Positions 8,447 to 16,441 of a DNA stretch of 64,000 nucleotides are shown piece by piece (position 1 is the stretch's first letter; each line of letters begins with the position of its first letter). The notes under the pieces are model-generated. The model ran no database searches. It saw only the letters and a program-made list of their open reading frames with translations, and was not told where the DNA came from. Origin of the DNA: Blastococcus sp. TF02A-26 (GTDB taxonomy: Bacteria; Actinomycetota; Actinomycetes; Mycobacteriales; Geodermatophilaceae); contig NZ_QOHG01000012.1 in NCBI RefSeq assembly GCF_003319125.1, forward strand, positions 89,778 through 153,777, read 5' to 3'. Position numbers and translations under genes: made by a program.

Positions 8447-9964
8447 GTGTCGTACGACGAGATCGTGGTCGGTTCGGGAGCCGGGGGAGCGGTGGTCGCC
8501 GCCCGGTTGAGCGAGGACGGCACCCGCTCGGTGCTGCTGCTGGAGGCCGGTCCCGACTTCGGGTCCGTGGAGGCGCTCCCCGAGGCGCTGCGCGATCCGT
8601 TCGTCACCTTCACCGGCGCCGACTGGGGCTGGACGGCGACCATGACCGGCGACCGCGTGCTGCCCTACCCGCGCGGCATGACCCTCGGCGGGTCGACCGC
8701 CGTCAACGCCGCCGTCGCCATGCGCCCGACCCCCGGCGACCTCGACCGGTGGGTGCAGGCCGGGGCGCCGGACTGGAGCCTGGAGGCCTGCCTGCCGTAC
8801 TTCCGGCGGCTGGAGGCCGATCCCGGCGGCGACCCGGCCGTGCACGGCACCGACGGGCCGATCCCCATCCGCCGCCAGCCGCGCGAGACCTGGCAGCCCA
8901 TCACCAGCGCGTTCGCCGAGGAGATGGCCGCGCACGGCCACCGCGTCACCGAGGACCACAACGACCACCGGATGGTCGGCGCCGGCCCGACCGCGCACAA
9001 CGTCCGGGACGGCATCCGCTGGTCGACCGCCTCGGCCTACCTCGAGCCCGCCCGGGACCGGGCCAACCTGACCATCCGCTCCGGCGTGCTCGTCGACCGG
9101 CTGCTGCTCGACGGCGACCGGGTGGTGGGCGTCGAGGCCGTCACCGACGAGGGCACCGAGCGCTTCGAGGGGGCGCGCGTGACGCTCGCCGCCGGCGCCG
9201 TGGCCACCCCGCCGATCCTGCTCCGCTCGGGCATCGGGCCGGCCGACGCGCTGCGCGGGCTGGACGTCCCGGTCGTCCTCGACGCCCCCGGTGTCGGGCA
9301 GAACCTCCAGGACCACACCGGCGTCTTCGTCACCGCGGTCGCCCGCCCCGGCATCGAGCAGGACCCGGACAACTACTTCGCCTTCTACTCCCGCAGCGAG
9401 GACGAGCCGTGGGTCTTCGCCCTGCTCGCGCTCTACAGCCCGCAGGCGCTGGGCTCCTTCTACGGCGACCCGTCCTCCGACCCGGTCATCGCGATCTCCG
9501 CGGCGCTGGGCCGCCCGCACTCCCGCGGCGAGGTCGCGCTGGCCTCCCGTGACCCCCGGGTCCAGCCCCGGATCGACATGCGGTTCCTCAGCCACCCGCA
9601 GGACCAGGCCGACGTCGTCGCCGGCGCCCGCGTCGCCTACCGGGCGCTGCACGGGGCGCACCTGGGGCCGCTGGTCAAGGAGGTCTCGCCGGTGCTCGCC
9701 GCGATCATCGACGACGACGCCGCCCTCCTCGCCCACGCCCGGGCCACCTGCGGCAGCGGCTTCCACCCCGTGGGGACGGCGCGGATGGGTGCCGAACCCG
9801 GACCCGAGGTCGTCACCGACCAGGAGGGCCGGGTGTTCGGTGTCCGGGGGCTGCGGATCGCCGACGCCTCGCTCATGCCGCTGCAGGTCAGCTCCCCGAC
9901 CAACCTGACCTGCATCATGATCGGCGAGCGGATCGCCGACTCCCTGCTCCGGTCGTCGGACTAA
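8447..9964 (+). CDS. GMC-family FAD-dependent alcohol oxidoreductase, 505 aa
   Basis: Choline dehydrogenase/alcohol oxidase family. N-terminal FAD dinucleotide fold DEIVVGSGAGGAVVAARLSE at residues 4-23, GMC signature region YPRGMTLGGSTAVNAAVA (about 75-92), and the C-terminal active-site region GSGFHPVGTARMG with His, then PTNLTCIMIGERIAD. Length is normal. GTG at 8447; the preceding 77 bases contain an AT-rich motif GGTAATGATT at 8411-8420 likely to be its promoter or operator. Probably oxidises a primary or secondary alcohol in the island's pathway. Confidence 0.9.
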   Translation: MSYDEIVVGSGAGGAVVAARLSEDGTRSVLLLEAGPDFGSVEALPEALRDPFVTFTGADWGWTATMTGDRVLPYPRGMTLGGSTAVNAAVAMRPTPGDLDRWVQAGAPDWSLEACLPYFRRLEADPGGDPAVHGTDGPIPIRRQPRETWQPITSAFAEEMAAHGHRVTEDHNDHRMVGAGPTAHNVRDGIRWSTASAYLEPARDRANLTIRSGVLVDRLLLDGDRVVGVEAVTDEGTERFEGARVTLAAGAVATPPILLRSGIGPADALRGLDVPVVLDAPGVGQNLQDHTGVFVTAVARPGIEQDPDNYFAFYSRSEDEPWVFALLALYSPQALGSFYGDPSSDPVIAISAALGRPHSRGEVALASRDPRVQPRIDMRFLSHPQDQADVVAGARVAYRALHGAHLGPLVKEVSPVLAAIIDDDAALLAHARATCGSGFHPVGTARMGAEPGPEVVTDQEGRVFGVRGLRIADASLMPLQVSSPTNLTCIMIGERIADSLLRSSD

Positions 9965-10102
9965 TAGTTCAGTCTTCCGACCCGTATCCGGCGGGCTTCT
10001 CCGGCGTGATGAGCCTGTGACGTCCTTGACCGGGCGACTGAACCTCGTTCTAATAGTCCCGTCCGGCGGAGAGCTGGGTCACTCGTCGCTGAGGGGTCGC
10101 GC
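9965..10102 (+). promoter_or_regulatory. Promoter/operator region with paired repeats
   Basis: Two copies of CTAATAGT (9961-9968, 10050-10057) and an inverted pair GTTCAGTC (9967-9974) / GACTGAAC (10036-10043) frame the region. A sigma-70-like promoter fits at TTGACC (10026-10031), 17-base spacer, TCTAAT (10049-10054). The repeats overlap the promoter, which suits repression of the thiolase operon by a dimeric regulator. Confidence 0.55.
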
Positions 10103-11266
10103 ATGCCGGGATCGAGCCGCCGGGCCGCGATCGTCGGCGTCGCCAACACCGCCCAGGCCCGCCGCCTCGAGGGCGCGACGTCCCGCGGCCTGGCCGTCGG
10201 CGCCGCGCTCGCCGCGCTCGACGACGCGGGCCTGACCCTGGACGACGTCGACGGGATCAGCGGGGACGCGACCGCCGCCGCACTCCTCTACGACCTCCGG
10301 CTGGGCCCGGCCTGGCTGGGCCGGCAGTTCGGCATCCAGGCGGTGACCGAGGCGGTGCACGCCGTCGAGGCGGGGGAGGCCGACGTCGTCCTCGTCGTCG
10401 CGGCCGAGGCAGGGGCGTACACCGACCGGTCGGCCACCGCGCCGTGGACCCGCCCGGAGAACGAGTTCGTCGTCCCCTTCGGGCTGTTCACCGCCGCGGA
10501 GTTCGCGCTCGTCGCGCGCCGGCACATGATCACCTACGGCACCACGCCCGAGCAGCTGGCGCGGGTGGCGGCCACCATCCGCACGAACGGCTCGACCACC
10601 CCGGGCGCGGTCTACGCCGGGCGCGGCCCGGTCACGGTCGAGGACGTGCTGGCCTCCCGCATGGTCGCCGACCCCTTCCACCTGCTCGACTGCTCGATGA
10701 CCAGCGAGGGCGGCTGCGCGCTGGTCATCGCGGCGACCGACCGGGCGGCCGACACCGCGTCCACGCCGGTGCACGTCCTCGGCTCGGGCTCGGACCACGC
10801 CGGCCCGGCGTACCGGCACCCGCCGGCCTGGGACCTCGCCGGCCGCCGCGGCGGGCCGGTGCTGGGCCGGATCGGCGAGCGGGCGGTGGGCCGGGCGTTC
10901 GCGCAGGCGGGGCTGGACCGGGCCGACGTCGACGTCCTCGAGCTCTACGACCCGTTCTCCTTCGAGGTGATCCGCCAGCTCGAGGCCTTCGGCTTCTGCG
11001 GGCCCGGCGAGGGCGGCCCCTACGTCGACGACGGGCACATCGGGCTCACCGGGCGCACGCCGGTCACCACCGACGGCGGCACGATGGCCTTCAGCCACGC
11101 CGGCGCGGCGCCGCAGATGTTCCAGCGGGTGGTCCGGGGCGTGCAGCAGCTGCGCGGCGACGCCGGGCCCAACCAGGTGCCCGACGCCCGCGTCGCCCTG
11201 TGCAGCGGCGGTGGCGCCGGCGCCCTGTTCACCACGGTCGTCCTGCTCGGGACGGAGGTCCCGTGA
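10103..11266 (+). CDS. Thiolase-like (SCP-x/lipid-transfer type) protein, 387 aa
   Basis: Thiolase superfamily by the blocks FALVARRHMITYGTTPEQLA, VTVEDVLASRMVADPFHLLD and LELYDPFSFEVIRQLEAFGF. The N-terminal nucleophilic Cys of true thiolases is missing: the segment around residues 70-90 (GPAWLGRQFGIQAVTEAVHA) has no Cys. It is followed, with a 4-base overlap, by a DUF35 protein. This arrangement matches the steroid retro-aldolase Ltp2 with its DUF35 partner, so a C-C lyase (aldolase) role is more likely than thiolysis. The YDxF Tyr is conserved in all three paralogues here. Confidence 0.82.
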   Translation: MPGSSRRAAIVGVANTAQARRLEGATSRGLAVGAALAALDDAGLTLDDVDGISGDATAAALLYDLRLGPAWLGRQFGIQAVTEAVHAVEAGEADVVLVVAAEAGAYTDRSATAPWTRPENEFVVPFGLFTAAEFALVARRHMITYGTTPEQLARVAATIRTNGSTTPGAVYAGRGPVTVEDVLASRMVADPFHLLDCSMTSEGGCALVIAATDRAADTASTPVHVLGSGSDHAGPAYRHPPAWDLAGRRGGPVLGRIGERAVGRAFAQAGLDRADVDVLELYDPFSFEVIRQLEAFGFCGPGEGGPYVDDGHIGLTGRTPVTTDGGTMAFSHAGAAPQMFQRVVRGVQQLRGDAGPNQVPDARVALCSGGGAGALFTTVVLLGTEVP

Positions 11267-11709
11267 CCCGCCTCCAGCCCCAGTCCGGGCCCCTCCCGCA
11301 CGCCGAGCCCACCGGGGCGAGCGCGCCCTTCTGGGCCGGCTGCGCCTCCGGAGAGCTCCGGTACCAGCGCTGCCGCGCCTGCGCGGCGGTCACCTCCCCG
11401 CCGGTGGAGACCTGCCGCGAGTGCCTCTCCGCCGACCTCGCGTGGGAGGTCAGCGCGGGCACCGGCACGGTCTACAGCTGGACCGTCGTCCACCGGCCGG
11501 CGACGGCCGCCTTCGCCGCCGTCCCCTACGCGCCGGCGATCGTCGACGTGGCCGAGGGCTTCCAGCTGCTGACGAACCTCGTCGACGTCGCCCCCGAGGA
11601 CATCACCGCCGGGATGCCGGTGGCCGTCCGCTTCGTGGCGACCGCCGACGGCCCCACGCTCCCGTACTTCGCACCCGCACCCGCATCCCCCGAGGAGACC
11701 CTGCCGTGA
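11263..11709 (+). CDS. DUF35 OB-fold / zinc-ribbon protein, 148 aa
   Basis: N-terminal rubredoxin-like zinc ribbon CRACAAVTSPPVETCREC (about residues 36-53, two CxxC pairs) followed by an OB fold with GTGTVYSWTVVHRP. DUF35 proteins bind acyl-CoA and partner thiolase-like enzymes. The overlap with the thiolase-like gene upstream (GTGA) and amidohydrolase downstream (GTGA) implies coupled synthesis. It probably forms a hetero-oligomeric aldolase or thiolase with the 10103 product. Confidence 0.88.
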   Translation: MTRLQPQSGPLPHAEPTGASAPFWAGCASGELRYQRCRACAAVTSPPVETCRECLSADLAWEVSAGTGTVYSWTVVHRPATAAFAAVPYAPAIVDVAEGFQLLTNLVDVAPEDITAGMPVAVRFVATADGPTLPYFAPAPASPEETLP

Positions 11710-13031
11710 ACAAGGACGACCTGATCCTCATCAGCGTCGACGACCACATCTCCGAGCCCGCGGACATGTTCGACGCGCACGTCCCGGCGAAGTACAAGGA
11801 CCGCGCGCCGCGGGTCGTCCAGCAGGAGGACGGCACCCAGCAGTGGTTCTACGGCGAGCTGAAGGGTCGCAACCTCGGCCTCAACGCCGTCGCCGGCAAG
11901 CCGCGGGAGATGTTCAACGTCGACGTCCTGCGCTACGACGAGATGCGGCCGGGCTGCTTCAACGTCGACGAGCGGGTGCGCGACATGAACGCCGGCGGGC
12001 AGCTCGCCGGGCTGAACTTCCCCAACTGGACGGGCTTCTCCGGCCAGGTGCTCAACCAGGGCCCCGACCGCGACCTCAACCTCGTGATGATCAAGGCCTA
12101 CAACGACTGGCACGTCGACGAGTGGTGCGGCGCCTACCCGGGCCGGTTCATCCCCTGCGGCATCCTCCCGCTGTTCGACGTGGACCTCGCGGCGGAGGAG
12201 GTCCGGCGGCTGGCCGACAAGGGCTGCCACGCGGTGACGTTCTCGGAGAACCCGCAGGCGCTGAACATGGCCAGCATCCACACCGACTACTGGTACCCGC
12301 TGTTCGCCGCGGCCCAGGAGACGAACACGGTGCTGTGCACCCACGTCGGGTCGTCCTCGCGGACGCCCGCGGTCTCCCACGACGCGCCCCCGAGCGTCGG
12401 CATGGCCGCGTCGTCGATGATGAGCATGTTCACGCTGGTCGAGATGCTGTGGGCCGGGTTCTACAAGGACTTCCCGGACCTCAAGTTCTCGCTCACCGAG
12501 GGCGACGTCGGCTGGATCCCGTACTTCCTCTGGCGCGCCGAGCACGTGCACAACCGGCACTCCGGCTGGACCAAGCACGAGTTCCCGCCCGGCTACGACG
12601 GCCCGGCCGACGTCTTCCGCAAGCACTTCTACACGTGCTTCATCAGCGACAAGGTCGGCGTCCGGCTGCTCGACTGGTTCAACGAGGACGCCCTGTGCTG
12701 GGAGTCGGACTACCCGCACTCGGACACCAACTGGCCGTTCGCGCCCGAGGACGTCATGGAGACCATGGGCTTCCTGACCGACGAGCAGATCGACAAGATC
12801 ACGCACCGGAACGCCATGGCGGCCTACTCCTTCGACCCGTTCCGGTACGTGCCGAAGGAGCAGGCGACCGCCGGGTACCTGCGCAGCCAGGCCACCGACG
12901 TCGACGTCGTCACCCGGGTCGGCCGCGAGGCCAGCGAGCGCGACCTCGAGGCGTGGGGCCGGATGACCCAGGTCGGCCAGGCCGCCAAGGCCGCCGCGGA
13001 GGCGGCCGCGAAGGCCGCCGCCGGCAGGTGA
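11706..13031 (+). CDS. Amidohydrolase-superfamily TIM-barrel protein (Amidohydro_2), 441 aa
   Basis: Begins with the metal-site strand LILISVDDHISEPADMF, has a central His in TVLCTHVGSSS and the C-terminal ESDYPHSDTNWP motif, where the Asp/His would bind the metal. This is the ACMSD-like Amidohydro_2 branch, whose members hydrolyse or decarboxylate cyclic or acyl substrates. The Ala/Lys-rich tail after about residue 420 looks disordered. It is directly followed by a tandem CoA-transferase with a 4-base overlap, an association repeated at 36693-40250. The reaction is not predictable from sequence. Confidence 0.85.
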   Translation: MNKDDLILISVDDHISEPADMFDAHVPAKYKDRAPRVVQQEDGTQQWFYGELKGRNLGLNAVAGKPREMFNVDVLRYDEMRPGCFNVDERVRDMNAGGQLAGLNFPNWTGFSGQVLNQGPDRDLNLVMIKAYNDWHVDEWCGAYPGRFIPCGILPLFDVDLAAEEVRRLADKGCHAVTFSENPQALNMASIHTDYWYPLFAAAQETNTVLCTHVGSSSRTPAVSHDAPPSVGMAASSMMSMFTLVEMLWAGFYKDFPDLKFSLTEGDVGWIPYFLWRAEHVHNRHSGWTKHEFPPGYDGPADVFRKHFYTCFISDKVGVRLLDWFNEDALCWESDYPHSDTNWPFAPEDVMETMGFLTDEQIDKITHRNAMAAYSFDPFRYVPKEQATAGYLRSQATDVDVVTRVGREASERDLEAWGRMTQVGQAAKAAAEAAAKAAAGR

Positions 13032-15331
13032 GCGCGCCCGTCCCGCTGACCGGCGTCCGCGTCGTCGAGTTCTCCGCCGGGGTACCCGCGGCCTACTGCG
13101 GGAAGCTGTTCGCGGACGCGGGCGCCGACGTCGTGCTCGTCGAGCCCGACGGCGGCTCCCCGCTGCGCGGGCGCGGCCCGCTGTTCGGCTTCGTGGCCAC
13201 CGGCAAGCGCTCGGTCACCGACGGTCCGGGGACGGCGCAGCTGCTCGCCGACGTCGACCTGGTGGTCACCGACGGGTCACACGGAGGGGCCGACCTCCGC
13301 CGGCACCCGGCGGCGACCGTCGTCTCGGTGACGCCGTTCGGGACGACCGGCCCGTACGCCGACCTGCCGGTGAACGAGTTCGTGCTGCAGGCGATGTGCG
13401 GCTCCATCGGCACCCGCGGCTGGCCGGGGGAGGAGCCGCTGCAGGCCGGCGGGCGGATCGGGGACTGGGTGGCCGGCGTCTACGGCGCGGTCGCCGGGGC
13501 CGCGGCGCTGCGGCGGTCCCGGCGGACCGGCGCCGGGGACGTCGTCGACGTCGCCCAGTTCGAGGCGATGGTCGTGACGATGGGCGGGCTCGGCGCCGTC
13601 CAGGCACAGCTGCTGGATCCCGACCTGGCCCCGGCGCCGCGGATGCTCGAGCTGCCCAGCATCGTGCCGACCGCCGACGGGCTGGTCGGCTTCTGCACCG
13701 TCACCGCCCAGCAGTTCGCCGACTTCCTCGTGCTGATCGGGCACCCGGAGCTGATCGGCGACCCGGAGCTGGCCTCCTTCGCCTCCCGCGTCGCGCGCCG
13801 GCACGAGTTCCTCGCGATGGTCGAGGCGTGGGCGGCCGAGCGGACGACGGCGGAGATCGTCGACTTCGCCTCGGTGCTGCGGATCCCGGTGGCGCCGATC
13901 GGCACCCCGGCGACGGTCGCCGACATCGACCACTTCCGGGAGCGCGGCGTGTTCGTGCGCAACCGCGAGGGGCTGCTCCAGCCGCGGGTGCCCTACCGCA
14001 GCGCGGCGTTCGCGACCGTGCCGCCGGGCGAGGTGCCCGCGGCGGGTGCCTCGGTCGTGGACTGGCCGGCACGCTCCCGGCCCGCAGCCGGCGACGCCCC
14101 GGTCCAGCGGCCGCTCGCCGGGCTGCGGGTCGTCGACCTCACCGCGTTCTGGGCCGGTCCGGCCGGCACGCACACCCTGGCCGCGCTCGGCGCCGACGTG
14201 GTCAAGGTCGAGGGGCTGCAGCGGCCCGACGGCATGCGCTTCTCCGGCGCCCGCCCGGCCACCGAGGACCTGTGGTGGGAGACCGGCCACCTGTTCCAGG
14301 CCTCCAACAGCGGCAAGCGCGGCGTGACCCTGGAGCTCGGCCGGCCCGAGGCCCGCGAGCTGGCGCTGCGGCTGGTCGCCGGCGCCGACCTGGTCATGGA
14401 GAACTTCTCCCCGCGGGTGATGGGGAACCTGGGCCTGGAGTACGACGACCTGCGGGCGGCCAACCCCCGTGTCGTCGTCGTGCGGATGCCCGCGTTCGGC
14501 CTGGACGGCCCCTGGCGGGACCGGGTCGGCTTCGCCCAGACCATGGAGCAGGCCAGCGGGATGGCGTGGATGACCGGCCGCGCCGACGGCCTCCCGCTCA
14601 TCCCGCGCGGGGTCTGCGACCCGCTCGCCGGGCTGCACGCCGCCTTCGCCGCGATCGTCGCGCTCGAGGTCCGCGACGCGACGGGCGATGGGATGCAGGT
14701 GGAGTCGACGATGGTGGAGACCGCGCTGACCGTCGCCGCCGAGGCGTTCCTGGCGGCCCAGCTCGGGGCCGAACCGCGGCGCGACGGCAACCGCGGCCCG
14801 GGAGCGGCACCCCAGGGGGTGTACCGGTGCGCCGGGGACGACGAGTGGGTCGCCGTCGCCGTCCTGGACGACGACGCGTGGACGCGGCTGGCGGGCGTCC
14901 TGGACCGCCCGGACCTCGCCGGCCGTCCCGACCTCGCCACCGAGGCCGGGCGGCGGGCGGCCGCCGACGAGCTGGACGGTGCCCTGTCCGGCTGGGCCGC
15001 CCGGTGCGACGTCCACGCGGCGGAGTCGGCGCTGCGGGCGGCCGGGGTGGCCTCCGCCCGGGTGGCCGCGCCGGTCGACCTGGTCGCCGATCGGCAGCTG
15101 GCTGCGCGCGGGTTCTGGGAGGAGGTCGAGCACCCGGTGCTGGGCACCTTCCGCACCACCGGGATGCCCTTCCGGTTCGCCGGCCTGCCCGAGCCGTGGA
15201 TCCCCGCGGCCGCACCGACGCTCGGACAGCACAACGACGAGGTGCTCGGCGGGGAACTGGGACTGGACGCCGCGGAGCTGGCCCGGCTGACCGACGCCGG
15301 CGTCCTCGGCGCCCGGCCGGCCGGACTGTGA
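13028..15331 (+). CDS. Tandem-fused class III CoA-transferase, 767 aa
   Basis: Two complete CaiB/BaiF-type halves in one chain. Half 1 (about 1-345) starts PVPLTGVRVVEFSAGVPAAY; half 2 (about 360-767) starts RPLAGLRVVDLTAFWAGPAG. Each half retains the presumed nucleophilic Asp: RIGDWVAGV in the first and GVCDPLAGLHAAF in the second. Half 1 is shorter in its early region than half 2. Family III enzymes normally work as interlocked homodimers, so the fusion may make a pseudo-dimer within one chain. GTG at 13028 overlaps the amidohydrolase stop. A second protein of the same design lies at 37782-40250. Confidence 0.9.
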   Translation: MSAPVPLTGVRVVEFSAGVPAAYCGKLFADAGADVVLVEPDGGSPLRGRGPLFGFVATGKRSVTDGPGTAQLLADVDLVVTDGSHGGADLRRHPAATVVSVTPFGTTGPYADLPVNEFVLQAMCGSIGTRGWPGEEPLQAGGRIGDWVAGVYGAVAGAAALRRSRRTGAGDVVDVAQFEAMVVTMGGLGAVQAQLLDPDLAPAPRMLELPSIVPTADGLVGFCTVTAQQFADFLVLIGHPELIGDPELASFASRVARRHEFLAMVEAWAAERTTAEIVDFASVLRIPVAPIGTPATVADIDHFRERGVFVRNREGLLQPRVPYRSAAFATVPPGEVPAAGASVVDWPARSRPAAGDAPVQRPLAGLRVVDLTAFWAGPAGTHTLAALGADVVKVEGLQRPDGMRFSGARPATEDLWWETGHLFQASNSGKRGVTLELGRPEARELALRLVAGADLVMENFSPRVMGNLGLEYDDLRAANPRVVVVRMPAFGLDGPWRDRVGFAQTMEQASGMAWMTGRADGLPLIPRGVCDPLAGLHAAFAAIVALEVRDATGDGMQVESTMVETALTVAAEAFLAAQLGAEPRRDGNRGPGAAPQGVYRCAGDDEWVAVAVLDDDAWTRLAGVLDRPDLAGRPDLATEAGRRAAADELDGALSGWAARCDVHAAESALRAAGVASARVAAPVDLVADRQLAARGFWEEVEHPVLGTFRTTGMPFRFAGLPEPWIPAAAPTLGQHNDEVLGGELGLDAAELARLTDAGVLGARPAGL

Positions 15332-15342
15332 GGAGCACCCCG

Positions 15343-15672
15343 ATGGTCCCGATCACGCTGTGCGTGCCGCCGCGGCCGGGCGAGCTGTGCGCCCCGGTCA
15401 CCGTCGAGCTGGCCGGCTCGCAGACCTTCCTGGAGATCACCTCCCGGCACCGGATCACGGAGGTGCTTCCCGACGAGGAGCGCGGCACGGTCGCGGTGAC
15501 CATCGAGTTCACCGACCCGGCCGACTCCCGGTCGGTGCACGTCCGGTTCGACCTCCAGGAGGCCGACGCCGCGGTGGGCGGCCGCAGCCGGCTGCTCGCC
15601 AGGTACGTGCACGGCGGCCGGTCGATGGCCGCCTACGGCACCTACCTGGGCGTCGTCTCGGACGAGAACTAG
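15343..15672 (+). CDS. Small protein of unknown function, 109 aa
   Basis: Not recognised. ATG at 15343 preceded by AGGAG at 15331-15335, 11 bases after the CoA-transferase stop, so it is probably the last gene of the operon. The sequence is beta-rich (alternating Val/Ile/Thr, for example TVAVTIEFTDPADSRSVHVR), has no signal peptide or transmembrane segment, and two Cys near the N-terminus. A small beta-barrel or ligand-binding accessory protein is possible. Its stop codon overlaps that of the convergent PadR gene. Confidence 0.65.
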   Translation: MVPITLCVPPRPGELCAPVTVELAGSQTFLEITSRHRITEVLPDEERGTVAVTIEFTDPADSRSVHVRFDLQEADAAVGGRSRLLARYVHGGRSMAAYGTYLGVVSDEN

Positions 15673-16340
15673 GACGGGGGCCCCGCCGGCCGGCGACGGA
15701 GCTCGCCGCGGGGGCGGCTGACCTGCAGCCCAGGGCGCTCGGGGTCGGCGTCGGCGATCCGGTCGCGCAGCTGGCGGACGTTGCCCTGCTCGGCGTGCGC
15801 CGCCCGGAGCAGGTACTCGCCCAGCGCCAGCCGGTGCCGCAGCTCGGGTTCGGCGTCGAGTCCGAGCTCCTGCATCCGCCGCCGGCTCCACACCAGGTCG
15901 GCGATCTGCTCCTCAAGCTGGGCCAGCCGGCCGTCGAGCACGGCGACCAGCTCGTGCGGCTCGGTGAAGTGGCCGAAGTACACCCGCAGCAGCGCCGGGT
16001 CCTTGAGCACGACCGGCTCGTCCACCGCCGGCGCGGCGGCCCAGCGGCGGACCAGCTCCTCGCCCCGTGCGGTCGCCCGGTAGACGACGCTGCGGCGCGA
16101 CCGGCCCAGCGGCACCTCGCGCTCGGTCACCAGCCCGAGATCCCGCAGCCGGAAGAGCTCGCGGCGGATGTGGCTGACCGCCGGGGACCAGTAGAACCAG
16201 CGCAGCGTGTAGTCGCAGCGCTTCTTGATCTCCGCCGCCGTCAGCTCCTCGTCCAGCGTCGCGAGGATGCCCAGCACCGTGTACGCGGTGGTGGGCAGCC
16301 CCTCGCCGGGGGCGTCCGCGGTGGACGACGGCTCGACCAT
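15669..16340 (-). CDS. PadR-family transcriptional regulator, 223 aa
   Basis: N-terminal winged helix (TAYTVLGILATLDEELTAAE, then WSPAVSHIRRELFRLRDLGL and the wing SRRSVVYRATARGEELV) and a C-terminal helical dimerisation domain (LDGRLAQLEEQIADLVWSRR). PadR proteins usually repress genes for aromatic-acid or drug responses. ATG at 16340 was preferred; an in-frame ATG at 16382 would add 14 residues but lies close to the divergent ligase promoter. It is divergent from the CoA ligase and a good candidate to control it. Confidence 0.85.
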   Translation of the reverse strand: MVEPSSTADAPGEGLPTTAYTVLGILATLDEELTAAEIKKRCDYTLRWFYWSPAVSHIRRELFRLRDLGLVTEREVPLGRSRRSVVYRATARGEELVRRWAAAPAVDEPVVLKDPALLRVYFGHFTEPHELVAVLDGRLAQLEEQIADLVWSRRRMQELGLDAEPELRHRLALGEYLLRAAHAEQGNVRQLRDRIADADPERPGLQVSRPRGELRRRPAGPPS

Positions 16341-16441
16341 CCCGCCAGCGTAGGACTGCGGGCGAACGGCGTCGTCGGGCACTGCCCATCTTCACCATCA
16401 TTGGCTAGATTGCCCTCACAAGGCGACGAGGAGGTCTCCGC
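16341..16441. promoter_or_regulatory. Divergent promoter between PadR and CoA-ligase genes
   Basis: Contains CATCATTGG (16396-16404) followed by a -10-like TAGATT at 16406-16411 for the rightward gene and a strong ribosome site GAGGAGG at 16428-16434. The ATCATT motif resembles AT-rich motifs before several other genes of the island. Confidence 0.45.
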
